Below the pieces are notes generated by a model. That model made no database searches. It saw only the letters and a program-made list of their open reading frames with translations, and was not told the DNA's origin. Position numbers and translations under genes: made by a program. From assembly GCA_025454915.1 (NCBI GenBank), contig JALONN010000003.1, forward strand, positions 434,001 through 498,000: a stretch of 64,000 bases of DNA. Reading direction: 5' to 3'. This DNA is from Raineya sp. GTDB taxonomy: Bacteria > Bacteroidota > Bacteroidia > Cytophagales > Thermonemataceae. Positions 15,308-24,419 of this stretch are shown piece after piece; the stretch's first letter is position 1; each line of letters starts with the position of its first letter.

Positions 15308-16675
15308 CTACAATCCATATTTTTCGAGCCTTCTGTACAACGAAGCTCTTGTGAGTCCGAGTTCTTTGGCTGCTTTGGAGATATTGCCATTGTGTTTGTC
15401 CACGGCTTTCTGAATCATATCTTTTTCAATTTCATCGAGATTCATTGTGTTGTTATCCAGCTGTATAGTTAGTGCAGGGGCTTTCTGAACGGTTAAGAAC
15501 TGAAAATCCTCTTGTTCTAGGTAATCTCCATCACTCATAATCATGGCTCTTTCAAGAGCATGCTCAAGTTCACGTACATTCCCAGGGAAAGTATAGCTTT
15601 CTAAGAATTTAAGAGCCGAATCTGCTAATTTTGGAGTATTTCTGTGGTATTTTTTAGCATATTTGGCAAGAAAATGCTTTGCCAAAATAGGAATATCCCC
15701 TATTCTCTCTCTTAAGGGTGGCAAATATAACTCGACTGTATTAATACGATAGAGCAAATCTTGTCTAAACTCCCCTTCTGCTACTGCCTGATGAATATTT
15801 AAGTTGGTTGCACAAATCAGACGAATATCGATGGCTGTACTTTTATTACCACCCACAGGTGTTACCTGTCTGTTTTGCAATACAGCAAGCAATTTTGCCT
15901 GATGGGTTAGTGGTAAATTACCTATTTCATCTAAAAATAGTGTTCCTTTATGGGCAAGCTCAAAACGCCCCATTCTGTCCTCTTTGGCATCTGTAAAAGC
16001 TCCTTTTTTATGCCCAAAAAGCTCACTTTCAAAAAGGCTGTCACTAATCGCCCCCATATCTACGCCTACATACGTTTCTTTAGCCCTTACAGATTGTCTA
16101 TGTATTGCTCTGGCTATCAACTCCTTACCAGTTCCATTCTCTCCAAGAATCAAGACATTGGCATCTGTTTTGGCTACTTTTTCTATCATCTGCAATACTT
16201 TTTGTATTGCCTTGCTTTCTCCAATAATATCGCCACTTGTGCTGGTAGCTTCTATAAGTTGCTGATTGGTTTTTTGGAGTGTTTCTACCTGATTATAAGA
16301 TGCTTTTAATTTTGCAGCAGCCATGATGGTAGCCAGTAATTTCTCATTTTGCCAAGGCTTCAGTACAAAATCGGTTGCCCCTATTTTAAGAGCTTTCACA
16401 GCCATTTCCACATCTCCAAAAGCCGTAATCATCACTACTACAGCCTGTGGATCTTGAGTCAAGATTTGTTCCAGCCAATAAAATCCTTCCTTACCAGAAG
16501 TAGTATCTTCGGTAAAGTTCATATCAAGCAAAATCACATCGTAACGTGACTGATTGAGCAAAAAAGGTATCTTTTTTGGATTGGATTCTATGACAACTTC
16601 TTTGGCATGTTTCTTTAGAAACATCTTGGCTGCCAGCAATATATCTTCATCATCATCTACAATCAGGATACGCAT
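15308..16675 (-). CDS. Sigma-54-dependent response regulator (NtrC family)
   Basis: A 455-residue transcriptional activator. Domains in order: receiver (residues 1-120, phospho-Asp in VILLDMNFT, Lys in DFVLKPW); sigma-54 AAA+ domain (about 150-375) with Walker A GENGTGKELIARA, L1 loop GAFTDAKED, Walker B GTLFLDEIGNLP and the arginine-finger region RLEERIGDIP-like LRERIGDIPILAKHF; Fis-type HTH at the end (NISKAAKELGLTRASLYRRL). The L1 loop reads GAFTDA rather than GAFTGA, the loop that contacts sigma-54. No sensor kinase gene is adjacent in the window, so its signal is unknown. Confidence 0.92.
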   Translation of the reverse strand: MRILIVDDDEDILLAAKMFLKKHAKEVVIESNPKKIPFLLNQSRYDVILLDMNFTEDTTSGKEGFYWLEQILTQDPQAVVVMITAFGDVEMAVKALKIGATDFVLKPWQNEKLLATIMAAAKLKASYNQVETLQKTNQQLIEATSTSGDIIGESKAIQKVLQMIEKVAKTDANVLILGENGTGKELIARAIHRQSVRAKETYVGVDMGAISDSLFESELFGHKKGAFTDAKEDRMGRFELAHKGTLFLDEIGNLPLTHQAKLLAVLQNRQVTPVGGNKSTAIDIRLICATNLNIHQAVAEGEFRQDLLYRINTVELYLPPLRERIGDIPILAKHFLAKYAKKYHRNTPKLADSALKFLESYTFPGNVRELEHALERAMIMSDGDYLEQEDFQFLTVQKAPALTIQLDNNTMNLDEIEKDMIQKAVDKHNGNISKAAKELGLTRASLYRRLEKYGL

Positions 16676-16727
16676 AATTTAGTACAGAGATGTTAGTAGT
16701 GAGCACTTCGAATCAAAAATACATTTT

Positions 16728-17756
16728 TTAAATGGAAGTTAAAAATTCCATTGTATCAACATTATCAGCATAATCCCAAAGACGTGGACTTTGAGCCTCT
16801 CCGAATGCATAACTTCCTTGCCACCATGCTTGTCTGGAAACAATGCATTGTATTTTTTCCTGATGTTTGAATAGTTTTTCTTGTAAATCTTCTTTGTCTT
16901 GGTATGTTTCATAAAACATACACGCAACAGGTGAAGCAATTTCTGTACTTTCTGAAAGCAACAAAAATCCATTATCAAAATGCACAATAGGTTTGAGCAG
17001 ATAGATAGATTTGTTGTATTCGTAGTTATTAAAATATTTATTGTGGTTTCCTATATCTTCAAAACTCTGAATTCCTTCAAAAAAAGGATCAAACTTGTAA
17101 TTTTCAGGCACATACATTTTGGATACGTTTCTACAACCCAATCCAAAATAAGTAAAAATATCTTTTCCTAAATTTTCAAAGTCTTCTTTGGTTTCTGTTC
17201 CATCTAAAATAGCTACACTGACTCTGTTTTTTCGGATAATATGAGGTTTCTTAGCAAAATAATATTCAAAATAACGAGCTGTATTGTCGCTGCCAGTGGC
17301 TATAATAGCATCAGCAGCATTTATTTTTTCTACAAACTCAATATAATCTGAAAATTGAGGTTCTATTTCAATAAGGATTTGTCCAATTTTCTTAATAATT
17401 GCCTCATCTTCACTACTGGGACGGGCAAGAACTTTATGTCCTGCTATCAGAACACTCAAAAAATCGTGAAAACCTACAGCAGGAATATTTCCAGCCATTA
17501 CAACAGCTACTTTCTGAGGTGTTATGTCTGTAATTTTAGGGTATTGAGCTACCCATTTTTCTAAATCAGTTTTATCCAAATAGGTTTGTATACCTTCTAG
17601 TGCCTTATCAATGCTTTCAGAAGTAAACCAGTTATTTTTAGATTTTGCTAAAGATTTAAGATATTGGAGTTCATCTGAAGGGAAGTTTTTTAAATATTCT
17701 CCCAGTTTTTCAAAAGCTTGTATTTTGGTTTGTAAGTCTAACACAGTTTTTATCAA
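16728..17756 (-). CDS. Acyl-CoA reductase (LuxC-like)
   Basis: A 342-residue member of the LuxC/aldehyde dehydrogenase-like acyl-CoA reductase family found widely in Bacteroidota. Seen: VAVVMAGNIPAVGFHDFLSV (residues 82-101), where family members bind nucleotide, HKVLARPSSEDEAI, DAIIATGSDNTARYFE, and the probable acyl-accepting Cys in FTYFGLGCRNVSK. Such enzymes reduce fatty acyl-CoA to aldehyde; the true substrate in non-luminous Bacteroidota is not established. It lies 40 nt downstream of the SDR gene and may be in one transcript with it. Confidence 0.82.
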   Translation of the reverse strand: MIKTVLDLQTKIQAFEKLGEYLKNFPSDELQYLKSLAKSKNNWFTSESIDKALEGIQTYLDKTDLEKWVAQYPKITDITPQKVAVVMAGNIPAVGFHDFLSVLIAGHKVLARPSSEDEAIIKKIGQILIEIEPQFSDYIEFVEKINAADAIIATGSDNTARYFEYYFAKKPHIIRKNRVSVAILDGTETKEDFENLGKDIFTYFGLGCRNVSKMYVPENYKFDPFFEGIQSFEDIGNHNKYFNNYEYNKSIYLLKPIVHFDNGFLLLSESTEIASPVACMFYETYQDKEDLQEKLFKHQEKIQCIVSRQAWWQGSYAFGEAQSPRLWDYADNVDTMEFLTSI

Positions 17757-17796
17757 TTATCAGTTTTGTTCTATTCACAATGTAAATTCTAATTTT

Positions 17797-18576
17797 TTAC
17801 AGGTTTTGCGTTCTGCCACCATCTATTACCAAGTTTGTCCCATTGATGTAGGCAGCCTGCTGAGAGGCTAAAAATACCACCCCATAAGCTATTTCTTCTG
17901 GAGTTCCGAATCTGCCACATGGAATTTCTTTTTGCATTTCTTGACTAGCCTCTTCTTGAGATATTTGTTTATTTTGAGATGTTTTTTCAATAATTGCCTC
18001 TAATCTGCCTGTAAGAGTTGCCCCTGGTAATACATTATTGACAGTGATTCCAAAGGGTGCAAGTTCTACTGAAAGTGTTTTTGCCCAATTAGCTACTGCT
18101 CCTCTGATGGTATTGGAAACTCCAAGCCCTTTAATGGGTTGTTTTACAGAAGTAGAAATAATATTGATAATTCTGCCGTATTGTGCCTGCTTCATCGAAT
18201 CTACCACTTTTTGTACAAGTATCTGGTTACAAATCAAATGACTATTGAATGCTTGTATAAATTCTTGTGTTTGAGCACTTATTGCCTGTCCTGCTGGTGG
18301 ACCTCCAGTATTATTTACCAGAATATGCACTTCTGTTTGAAGAGACTCTAAACTGTTTTTTAAATGATCAGGATTTGCAAAATCTGCTACTAAATACTGA
18401 TGTTTCTGATTTTGAGATACATCTAATAGCTCAAGTGTTTCTTTGAGCTTGGCTTCATTACGAGCCAGTAAAATGATATTTGCTCCTGTTTTAGATAATT
18501 CTATTGCTGTGGCTTTTCCTATTCCCTGTGTACTTCCCGCAACCAAAGCCGTTTTTCCTTTTAAATGAATATGCAT
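17797..18576 (-). CDS. SDR family oxidoreductase lacking the usual Tyr-Lys pair
   Basis: A 259-residue short-chain dehydrogenase of the FabG-like type. The cofactor site is intact: TALVAGSTQGIGKATA (residues 9-24) and VNNTGGPPAG (about 87-96). Where SDRs carry Ser...Tyr-x-x-x-Lys, this protein reads STSVKQPIKGLGVSNTIRGA, so Tyr and Lys are replaced by residues of SNTIR. The C-terminal INGTNLVIDGG is normal. Proteins of this variant group are known among Bacteroidota and Proteobacteria as SDRs of unassigned reaction. It lies 21 nt downstream of the REC-SpoIIE gene. Confidence 0.85.
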   Translation of the reverse strand: MHIHLKGKTALVAGSTQGIGKATAIELSKTGANIILLARNEAKLKETLELLDVSQNQKHQYLVADFANPDHLKNSLESLQTEVHILVNNTGGPPAGQAISAQTQEFIQAFNSHLICNQILVQKVVDSMKQAQYGRIINIISTSVKQPIKGLGVSNTIRGAVANWAKTLSVELAPFGITVNNVLPGATLTGRLEAIIEKTSQNKQISQEEASQEMQKEIPCGRFGTPEEIAYGVVFLASQQAAYINGTNLVIDGGRTQNL

Positions 18577-18597
18577 GAAAATGTATAATTTTATATT

Positions 18598-19881
18598 TTA
18601 AAGTCGTACAGAAACAATCAATATATCATCTCTCTGAGGGGTATCCTGCTTGTATTCTGCTAAATCCTGCATCATCATAATTTTTTGTTCTTCAGCAGGC
18701 AAATCTTTTGTATTGATAATGAGTTCTTTCAAGCGTTTCAACCCATATTTTTTTCTTTCCTCATTGGCTACATCTGTCCAGCCATCCGTAAACAAATATA
18801 TCTGGTCTCCTTTCTGCAAATAAATGGTATGCTGTGTGTATTCTCCGTTTGTATGTATCTGCAAGCCTCCAATACTTTTACGACTGCCTTGTATTTCCAA
18901 CAAGAAATTATCCTCTATAGCAAAGAAAGGTCGTTTAGCTCCTGAAAATACCACTTTAAATTGGTCATCATCTAATCTTTTAAAATAACAGAGAGCCGCA
19001 TCCATGCCATCAGTATTACTCGTTCCACCAAAAATATGATTACTTAATTCTTGGTGAATATCCTCTAAAATATCTTTAGGCTCTCTTAGATTATGTTCTC
19101 TAATCGCTTTAGAAAAAAGATTATAGCCTATAATACTCATCAGAGAGCCTGAAACACCATGTCCAGTACAATCTACTACGGCTAAATAAGCCTCATGATC
19201 TGATATTTTCGAAAACCAATAAAAATCCCCAGAAACCACATCCAAAGGTGCTACGATATCAAAATGTTCTGTAAAAAAAGTTGATAAATCGCTGTCTTTT
19301 GGTAGAAGGGCTTGTTGTATTTTACTTGCGTAATGAATATTGTTATCTATTTTTTTGCGAATAGCACTAATTTCCTGATTTTTCTTCTCAAGTTTTCTTG
19401 CATATTCCTTAGCTTCTTTGAGTTGATCAAAGTATTTTTGCTCTAAATTAGTTAGGTTTTTTTCTAGATTATCAATCATCCACTGATTTTCCATCCTGAT
19501 TCGGTAGGTTTCAAGAGCTTTGTCAATAACCAGCTTTACATCACTACGTTCCCAAGGCTTTGTAATATATTTATAGATACCACATTTGTTAATAGCCTCC
19601 ATAACAACCTGAATATCAGCATATCCTGTTAATATCATTCGTATTATATCAGGAAATTCTTCCAGAGTTTTTTCTAAAAACTCTGTTCCTTTCATAATAG
19701 GCATCTGCTGGTCTGTCAGTATTACATGAATTTGATTGTTTCTAAGTACTTCAAAGGCTTCGTCGGGTTCTGTTACAGCAAAAATATTATAGTCTCGTTT
19801 GAACGAAATTCTAAAAATTTCCAAATTACTTTGTTCATCATCTAAATACAAGATGTTAAACTTATTAGAAGTAAATTTCAT
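18598..19881 (-). CDS. Response regulator with SpoIIE-type PP2C phosphatase output
   Basis: A 427-residue protein. The receiver domain (about residues 8-125) has phospho-Asp in HVILTDQQMPIMKGTEF and the Lys in YITKPWERSD. A coiled coil (about 145-195; KNLTNLEQKYFDQLKEAKEY) links to a SpoIIE phosphatase domain with DVVSGDFYWFSK and VVDCTGHGVSGSLMS, metal-binding Asp residues included, and IYLFTDGWTD near the end. Such proteins dephosphorylate anti-anti-sigma factors in partner-switching systems; no partner kinase or STAS protein is adjacent. The start at 19881 is chosen because the alternative at 19923 lies in the clpX terminator. Confidence 0.9.
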   Translation of the reverse strand: MKFTSNKFNILYLDDEQSNLEIFRISFKRDYNIFAVTEPDEAFEVLRNNQIHVILTDQQMPIMKGTEFLEKTLEEFPDIIRMILTGYADIQVVMEAINKCGIYKYITKPWERSDVKLVIDKALETYRIRMENQWMIDNLEKNLTNLEQKYFDQLKEAKEYARKLEKKNQEISAIRKKIDNNIHYASKIQQALLPKDSDLSTFFTEHFDIVAPLDVVSGDFYWFSKISDHEAYLAVVDCTGHGVSGSLMSIIGYNLFSKAIREHNLREPKDILEDIHQELSNHIFGGTSNTDGMDAALCYFKRLDDDQFKVVFSGAKRPFFAIEDNFLLEIQGSRKSIGGLQIHTNGEYTQHTIYLQKGDQIYLFTDGWTDVANEERKKYGLKRLKELIINTKDLPAEEQKIMMMQDLAEYKQDTPQRDDILIVSVRL

Positions 19882-19913
19882 GCGAATGAAAAGAATATGA
19901 GGTGGTGTTTTAT

Positions 19914-19950
19914 AGAAAAACACATTTAAGTTATAAGCTTAAATGTGTTT
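19914..19950 (-). terminator. Intrinsic terminator of clpX
   Basis: AAACACATTTAAG (19918-19930) with CTTAAATGTGTTT (19938-19950): a 13-bp stem and 7-nt loop. On the minus strand it comes 16 nt after the clpX stop and is followed by TTTTTC. Confidence 0.78.
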
Positions 19951-19966
19951 AGATTGTTTTATTTCT

Positions 19967-21202
19967 TTATGCAACTTTTAATCTGGCAAGCTTCGATTTT
20001 TCAAATTTTTCAGTAGCATATTCTGCATCAATTTCTAAAGATTTTACATCTTTTTGAGATGGAAGCTCAAACATAGCATCATTAATAATCGCTTCACAGA
20101 TAGAGCGTAATCCTCTTGCCCCCAATTTCAAGTCAATTGCTTTATCCACAATATACTCCAATGCACCATCATCAAAAGTTAATTGAATATTTTCCATTTC
20201 GAATAACTTTTGGTACTGCTTTACCAAAGCATTTTTGGGTTCGTAGAGAATCTTTTTGAGCGTTTCCTTAGAGAGTGGGTCAAGATATGTAACTACAGGC
20301 AAACGTCCAATCAGTTCGGGTATTAAGCCGAATGTTTTAAGGTCTTGTGGCGTTACAAACTGTAAAAGAGCTTCGGTATCATCTACTAAATTGTTTTTAT
20401 CGTTATTAAAGCCAATTGGATTAGTATTCATTCGGCTGGCAATAATACGCTCAATACCATCAAAAGCCCCTCCACAAATAAATAAAATATTTTCTGTATT
20501 GACTGCAATCATTTTTTGTTCTGGGTGCTTTCTACCACCTTGTGGAGGCACATTTACTACCGAACCTTCTAATAATTTTAATAAACCTTGTTGCACACCT
20601 TCACCACTCACATCACGAGTAATTGAAGGGTTATCAGATTTACGGGCAATCTTATCTATTTCATCTATATATACGATTCCTTTTTCAGCTGCTTTTACAT
20701 TAAAATCAGCTGCTTGAAGCAATCGAGATAAAATACTTTCAACATCTTCACCTACATAACCTGCTTCTGTAAGCACAGTTGCATCAGCAATAGCAAAAGG
20801 GACTTGTAGCATATTGGCAAGTGTACGAGCCAAGTATGTTTTACCTGTTCCTGTACGCCCAACCATGATGATATTTGATTTTTCAATGGTTATTTCTTCT
20901 TTGTATTGCTTATTTTCAGATTGTAATAGGCGTTTGTAGTGATTATAAACAGCTACTGAAAGAACTTTTTTTGCATCATCTTGCCCCACAACATACTGGT
21001 CTAAAAACTTTTTAATTTCAATGGGCTTCATTAAATTCAGTTTCGAGGGTGTTGCAGGTTTATTCATCTTAAACTCCTCAGTAACTATCTGATGAGCCTG
21101 CATCACACATTGCTCACAGATATTAGCCTTTACACCAGTAATAATGAAAGCTCCATCTTTTTTTGTTCTTCCACAAAATGAGCAACTAAGAGGTTGTGCC
21201 AT
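19967..21202 (-). CDS. clpX: ATP-dependent Clp protease ATP-binding subunit ClpX
   Basis: The AAA+ unfoldase that feeds substrates to ClpP. The 411-residue protein has an N-terminal zinc-binding domain with Cys7, Cys10, Cys29 and Cys32 ([13 protein letters not shown]), Walker A GRTGTGKT (about residue 113), Walker [11 protein letters not shown], the pore and sensor region [16 protein letters not shown], the IGF loop that docks on ClpP near [10 protein letters not shown], and sensor 2 [10 protein letters not shown]. It is downstream of clpP on the same strand but has its own apparent promoter in the 97-nt gap and its own terminator. Confidence 0.97.
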   Translation of the reverse strand: MAQPLSCSFCGRTKKDGAFIITGVKANICEQCVMQAHQIVTEEFKMNKPATPSKLNLMKPIEIKKFLDQYVVGQDDAKKVLSVAVYNHYKRLLQSENKQYKEEITIEKSNIIMVGRTGTGKTYLARTLANMLQVPFAIADATVLTEAGYVGEDVESILSRLLQAADFNVKAAEKGIVYIDEIDKIARKSDNPSITRDVSGEGVQQGLLKLLEGSVVNVPPQGGRKHPEQKMIAVNTENILFICGGAFDGIERIIASRMNTNPIGFNNDKNNLVDDTEALLQFVTPQDLKTFGLIPELIGRLPVVTYLDPLSKETLKKILYEPKNALVKQYQKLFEMENIQLTFDDGALEYIVDKAIDLKLGARGLRSICEAIINDAMFELPSQKDVKSLEIDAEYATEKFEKSKLARLKVA

Positions 21203-21224
21203 AGTATCTTAAATTAAAATATAA

Positions 21225-21260
21225 GTGCAAATATACAATAAAAATGCTGTATATTTGCAC
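21225..21260. promoter_or_regulatory. Palindromic promoter element between clpP and clpX
   Basis: GTGCAAATATACA (21225-21237) and TGTATATTTGCAC (21248-21260) form a perfect 13-bp inverted repeat with a 10-nt spacer. Each arm contains TATATTTG, a -7 box, one on each strand. The minus-strand copy (21235-21228) lies 26 nt before the clpX start and probably drives it. The symmetric arrangement could also bind a dimeric regulator or fold in the RNA. No -33 at ideal spacing was found. Confidence 0.55.
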
Positions 21261-21299
21261 CAAATGATAGAAAGTTTTAATTTTTATTAAAATTTGATA

Positions 21300-21971
21300 T
21301 TAAGGTTTGCGAATAAGCACCTCATCTATCAAGCCATACTTAAGAGCTTCTTCTGATGTCATCCAATAATCTCTATCAGAATCTTTAGCAATTTGTTCTA
21401 CTGTTTTTCCTGTATGGTTGGCAAGTATGTCGTATAGTTCATCTCTTAATTCTAAGATATGCCTTGCACTAATTTCTATATCAGAGGCTTTTCCTCCTGC
21501 ACCACCCAATGGCTGATGAATCATAATTCTTGAGTGTTTTAGAGAAGTACGTTTACCTTTTGAGCCTGATGCCAAAAGTACAGCCCCCATAGATGCAGCC
21601 AAACCTGTACAAATGGTTGCTACGTCAGGACGAACATACTGCATGGTATCATACATACCCATTCCTGCATACACAGAACCTCCAGGGCTGTTGATATACA
21701 TTAAGATGTCTTTTTTAGCGTCTAAAGATTCTAAAAATAATAATTGAGCAACCACAATATTAGCTACATAATCATCAATAGGTACACCTAAAAAAATGAT
21801 TCTGTCTGCCATTAATCGAGAAAACACATCCATAATGGCTACATTCATTTTACGTTCTTCTGCAATATTGGGTGTAAGATTGGTAACAGTATTTACATAT
21901 TGGTCAAAAGCTAAACCATTGATTCCTTGATGCTTTACAGCAAATTTTCTAAATTCGTCAGATGAAAACAT
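21300..21971 (-). CDS. clpP: ATP-dependent Clp protease proteolytic subunit ClpP
   Basis: The tetradecameric serine protease chamber of the Clp system. The 223-residue protein has catalytic Ser127 in [14 protein letters not shown], His152 in IMIHQPLGG and the Asp in [13 protein letters not shown], and the oxyanion loop YINSPGGSV. Its neighbour clpX encodes the partner unfoldase. An N-terminal stretch of about 40 residues precedes the mature start usual after self-processing. Confidence 0.97.
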   Translation of the reverse strand: MFSSDEFRKFAVKHQGINGLAFDQYVNTVTNLTPNIAEERKMNVAIMDVFSRLMADRIIFLGVPIDDYVANIVVAQLLFLESLDAKKDILMYINSPGGSVYAGMGMYDTMQYVRPDVATICTGLAASMGAVLLASGSKGKRTSLKHSRIMIHQPLGGAGGKASDIEISARHILELRDELYDILANHTGKTVEQIAKDSDRDYWMTSEEALKYGLIDEVLIRKP

Positions 21972-22092
21972 ATATACGAGTGTTGATTGATGTGTATGAT
22001 TCTTATTGAACTAAACACTTATATTGATAAGATGGTTCAATTTAAACATATTCACAAGTAAGACACAAATAATTTGACATTTTTTTTTAATT

Positions 22093-23319
22093 CTACAATC
22101 CTGCAAGTAAAAGAGCTATATCGCTGTAAGGCATATCCAACTTACGCCCTATGGCAGCATTGGTTATTTTTCCTCGATAGGCATAAACTCCTTTGGTAGC
22201 CCATTTGTGGTTGAGCATCATTTTCTCAAAGCCTCCATAATCGGCTGTTTTCATAAGAATAGGTACAAAAATATTACTTAGTGCAATACTTGATGTATGA
22301 GCCACTCTTGAAGCAATATTAGGGACACAATAATGAATAACACCATGCTTCTTGAAAACAGGATTTTGATGAGTTGCTATTTCAGAGGTTTCAAAACAGC
22401 CTCCTTGGTCTATAGTTACATCTATAATAACAGAGTTAGGTTTCATTTGCATGACCATTTCTTCTGTAACAATACATTGTATTTTTCCTTCTTCTGCCCT
22501 GATAGCCCCAATAGCGACATCTGTTCGGCTCAAAGCTTCTGTCAGAGCCAGTGTATTGAGTGTTGATGTAAACACCTGATGCCCTAAAGCATATTTTAGT
22601 CTGCGTAATTTATAAAGATGATTATCAAATATTTTTATTTCTGCTCCTAATCCTAATGCTGCTCTGGCAGCATATTCGGCTACTGTACCTGCTCCTAAAA
22701 TAACAACTTTTGTGGGTGGTACACCTGTGATGCCTCCTAAAATAACTCCACGTCCTTTATTTACAGAGCTTAAATATTCTGCTGCAATTAGCATAACTGT
22801 ACTACCTGCTATCTCACTCATGGCTCTTACTACGGGTATTCCTCCTGCTTTATCTTGGATATACTCGTAGGCAATAGCTGTAATACGCTTTTTGTTGAGT
22901 TCCTGCAAAAATTCAGAGGTAATTTTTGCCATAGGAAGTGTAGAAATGAGTGTTTTATTGGGTTTTAATAACTCCAGCTCCTCAAGTGTTGGTGCTTCAA
23001 CCTTTAAAACCACTTCTGAGGAAAAGACTTGTTCTTTGTTGTATTCTATTTTTGCACCAGCCTCACCGTATTCTCTGTCATAAAAATGAGCATCTTCACC
23101 AGCACCAGCTTCCACAACTACCTCATGTCCATTGGCAACTAGAACAGCTACTCCTTCAGGGGTGAGAGCTACCCGATGCTCAAATGGTTCACTTTCTTTG
23201 GGAATACCAATTCTTAAAGAATGATGGTGTTTTTCTAACTCCGCAAGCTGTTCTTGTGGATAAAAATAGTGCTCTTTGGCTAATTGCTCAAAATCGGCTG
23301 ATTTGAGTTGCTTACTCAT
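22093..23319 (-). CDS. Alanine dehydrogenase-like protein, divergent paralogue
   Basis: A 408-residue paralogue of Ald. After an extra ~35-residue N-terminus (KEHYFYPQEQLAELEKHHHS) it has the family opening LRIGIPKESEPFEHRVALTP, GRGVILGGITGVPPTKVVIL followed by the Rossmann GAGTVAEYAARAALGLG, VTIDQGGCFETS and the end-of-domain NIASRVAHTSS. Compared with the canonical Ald at 9465, the last motif has IASRVAHTSS in place of MPGAVPYTST, and the C-terminus is longer with GKITNAAIGRKLDMPYSDI. Substrate preference may therefore differ (alanine, another amino acid, or a non-catalytic role). Confidence 0.85.
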   Translation of the reverse strand: MSKQLKSADFEQLAKEHYFYPQEQLAELEKHHHSLRIGIPKESEPFEHRVALTPEGVAVLVANGHEVVVEAGAGEDAHFYDREYGEAGAKIEYNKEQVFSSEVVLKVEAPTLEELELLKPNKTLISTLPMAKITSEFLQELNKKRITAIAYEYIQDKAGGIPVVRAMSEIAGSTVMLIAAEYLSSVNKGRGVILGGITGVPPTKVVILGAGTVAEYAARAALGLGAEIKIFDNHLYKLRRLKYALGHQVFTSTLNTLALTEALSRTDVAIGAIRAEEGKIQCIVTEEMVMQMKPNSVIIDVTIDQGGCFETSEIATHQNPVFKKHGVIHYCVPNIASRVAHTSSIALSNIFVPILMKTADYGGFEKMMLNHKWATKGVYAYRGKITNAAIGRKLDMPYSDIALLLAGL

Positions 23320-23341
23320 AGAAAAAAAATTTGAACATCTA

Positions 23342-23370
23342 CAAAATTACATTTTTTTTGCAAAAAACAA
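23342..23370 (-). promoter_or_regulatory. Promoter of the alanine dehydrogenase paralogue
   Basis: Minus strand: TTG at 23370-23368, 18 nt, TAATTTTG at 23349-23342, about 22 nt before the start codon at 23319. Both boxes match the Bacteroidota consensus. Confidence 0.6.
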
Positions 23371-23425
23371 TGAATGTCTTCATGAGTTTTCAATAGCCAT
23401 TCTAAACACAAGCTATTTCTTTATT

Positions 23426-24346
23426 CTAAAGCCCCCTTTCAGCTAATAAGTATAAAACTGCCATACGCACAGCTACCCCATTTTCTACCTGATCCAAAAT
23501 GATGGAATGCTCTGAATCAGCCACATCACTGCTTAGTTCTATTCCTCTGTTAATAGGTCCTGGGTGCATGATAATAATCTGCTTATCAAGGCTTTCTAAC
23601 ATTTTTTTATTGATTCCAAAATAGAGGGTGTATTCTCTAAGAGATGGGAAATACTTGATTTGTTGTCTTTCTAACTGAATACGCAACACATTTGCCACAT
23701 CACACCATGCAAGAGCCTTGCGAACATCAGTTTCTACTTTTACCCCTAAACTTTCAATGTATTTGGGAATGAGCGTTGTAGGTCCACAAACCATCACTTC
23801 AGCACCTAATTTCTTGAGAGCAAAAATATTGGAAAGAGCCACTCTTGAGTGTAAAATATCCCCAATAATGGCTATTTTTTTTCCTCCTACTTCTCCTAGT
23901 TTTTCTCTGATTGAAAACCCATCTAAAAGAGCCTGTGTAGGGTGTTCGTGTGTACCATCTCCTGCATTTACAATCTGAGCTTTTACTCTTTTGGATAAAA
24001 AATGAGGTGAACCCACACTACTGTGTCGCATCACAATCATGTCTACCTTCATTGCCAAAATATTATTGACAGTATCAAGTAATGTTTCTCCTTTTTTGAC
24101 AGAGCTACTTGAAGAAGAAAAATTGATTACATCAGCAGATAAACGTTTTTCGGCAAGTTCAAAAGAAAGGCGTGTTCGTGTTGAATTTTCAAAAAAAACA
24201 TTGGCAATTGTAACATCTCTTAAAGAGGGTACTTTTTTTATAGGACGATTGATGACCTCCTTAAAATTACTAGCTGTTTCAAAAATCAGTTCTATATCTT
24301 CCTTTTGGATATTTTTTATGCCTAAAAGATGAGGAGTAGAAAGCAT
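23426..24346 (-). CDS. pyrB: Aspartate carbamoyltransferase, catalytic subunit
   Basis: The first committed step of pyrimidine synthesis: carbamoyl phosphate plus aspartate gives carbamoyl-aspartate. The 306-residue length fits. Motifs: FFENSTRTRLSFELAEKRL (carbamoyl-phosphate site STRTR at residues 55-59), the SVKKGE loop (SSSVKKGETLLDT), RHSSVGSP, HEHPTQALLD and IIMHPGPINRGIE. No pyrI (regulatory subunit) lies next to it, consistent with an unregulated trimer. The arginyl-transferase gene starts 73 nt away on the other strand. Confidence 0.96.
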   Translation of the reverse strand: MLSTPHLLGIKNIQKEDIELIFETASNFKEVINRPIKKVPSLRDVTIANVFFENSTRTRLSFELAEKRLSADVINFSSSSSSVKKGETLLDTVNNILAMKVDMIVMRHSSVGSPHFLSKRVKAQIVNAGDGTHEHPTQALLDGFSIREKLGEVGGKKIAIIGDILHSRVALSNIFALKKLGAEVMVCGPTTLIPKYIESLGVKVETDVRKALAWCDVANVLRIQLERQQIKYFPSLREYTLYFGINKKMLESLDKQIIIMHPGPINRGIELSSDVADSEHSIILDQVENGVAVRMAVLYLLAERGL

Positions 24347-24363
24347 TTTTTTATTTTTTTGTG

Positions 24364-24371
24364 CAAATATA
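24364..24371 (-). promoter_or_regulatory. -7 box of the pyrB promoter
   Basis: TATATTTG on the minus strand followed by CAC, 17 nt before the pyrB start codon. A TTG at the standard -33 spacing is not evident. Confidence 0.5.
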
Positions 24372-24419
24372 AACCTACTTTCACCAAAAGAAAATATTTT
24401 CGCTTAAAACTAACAAACT

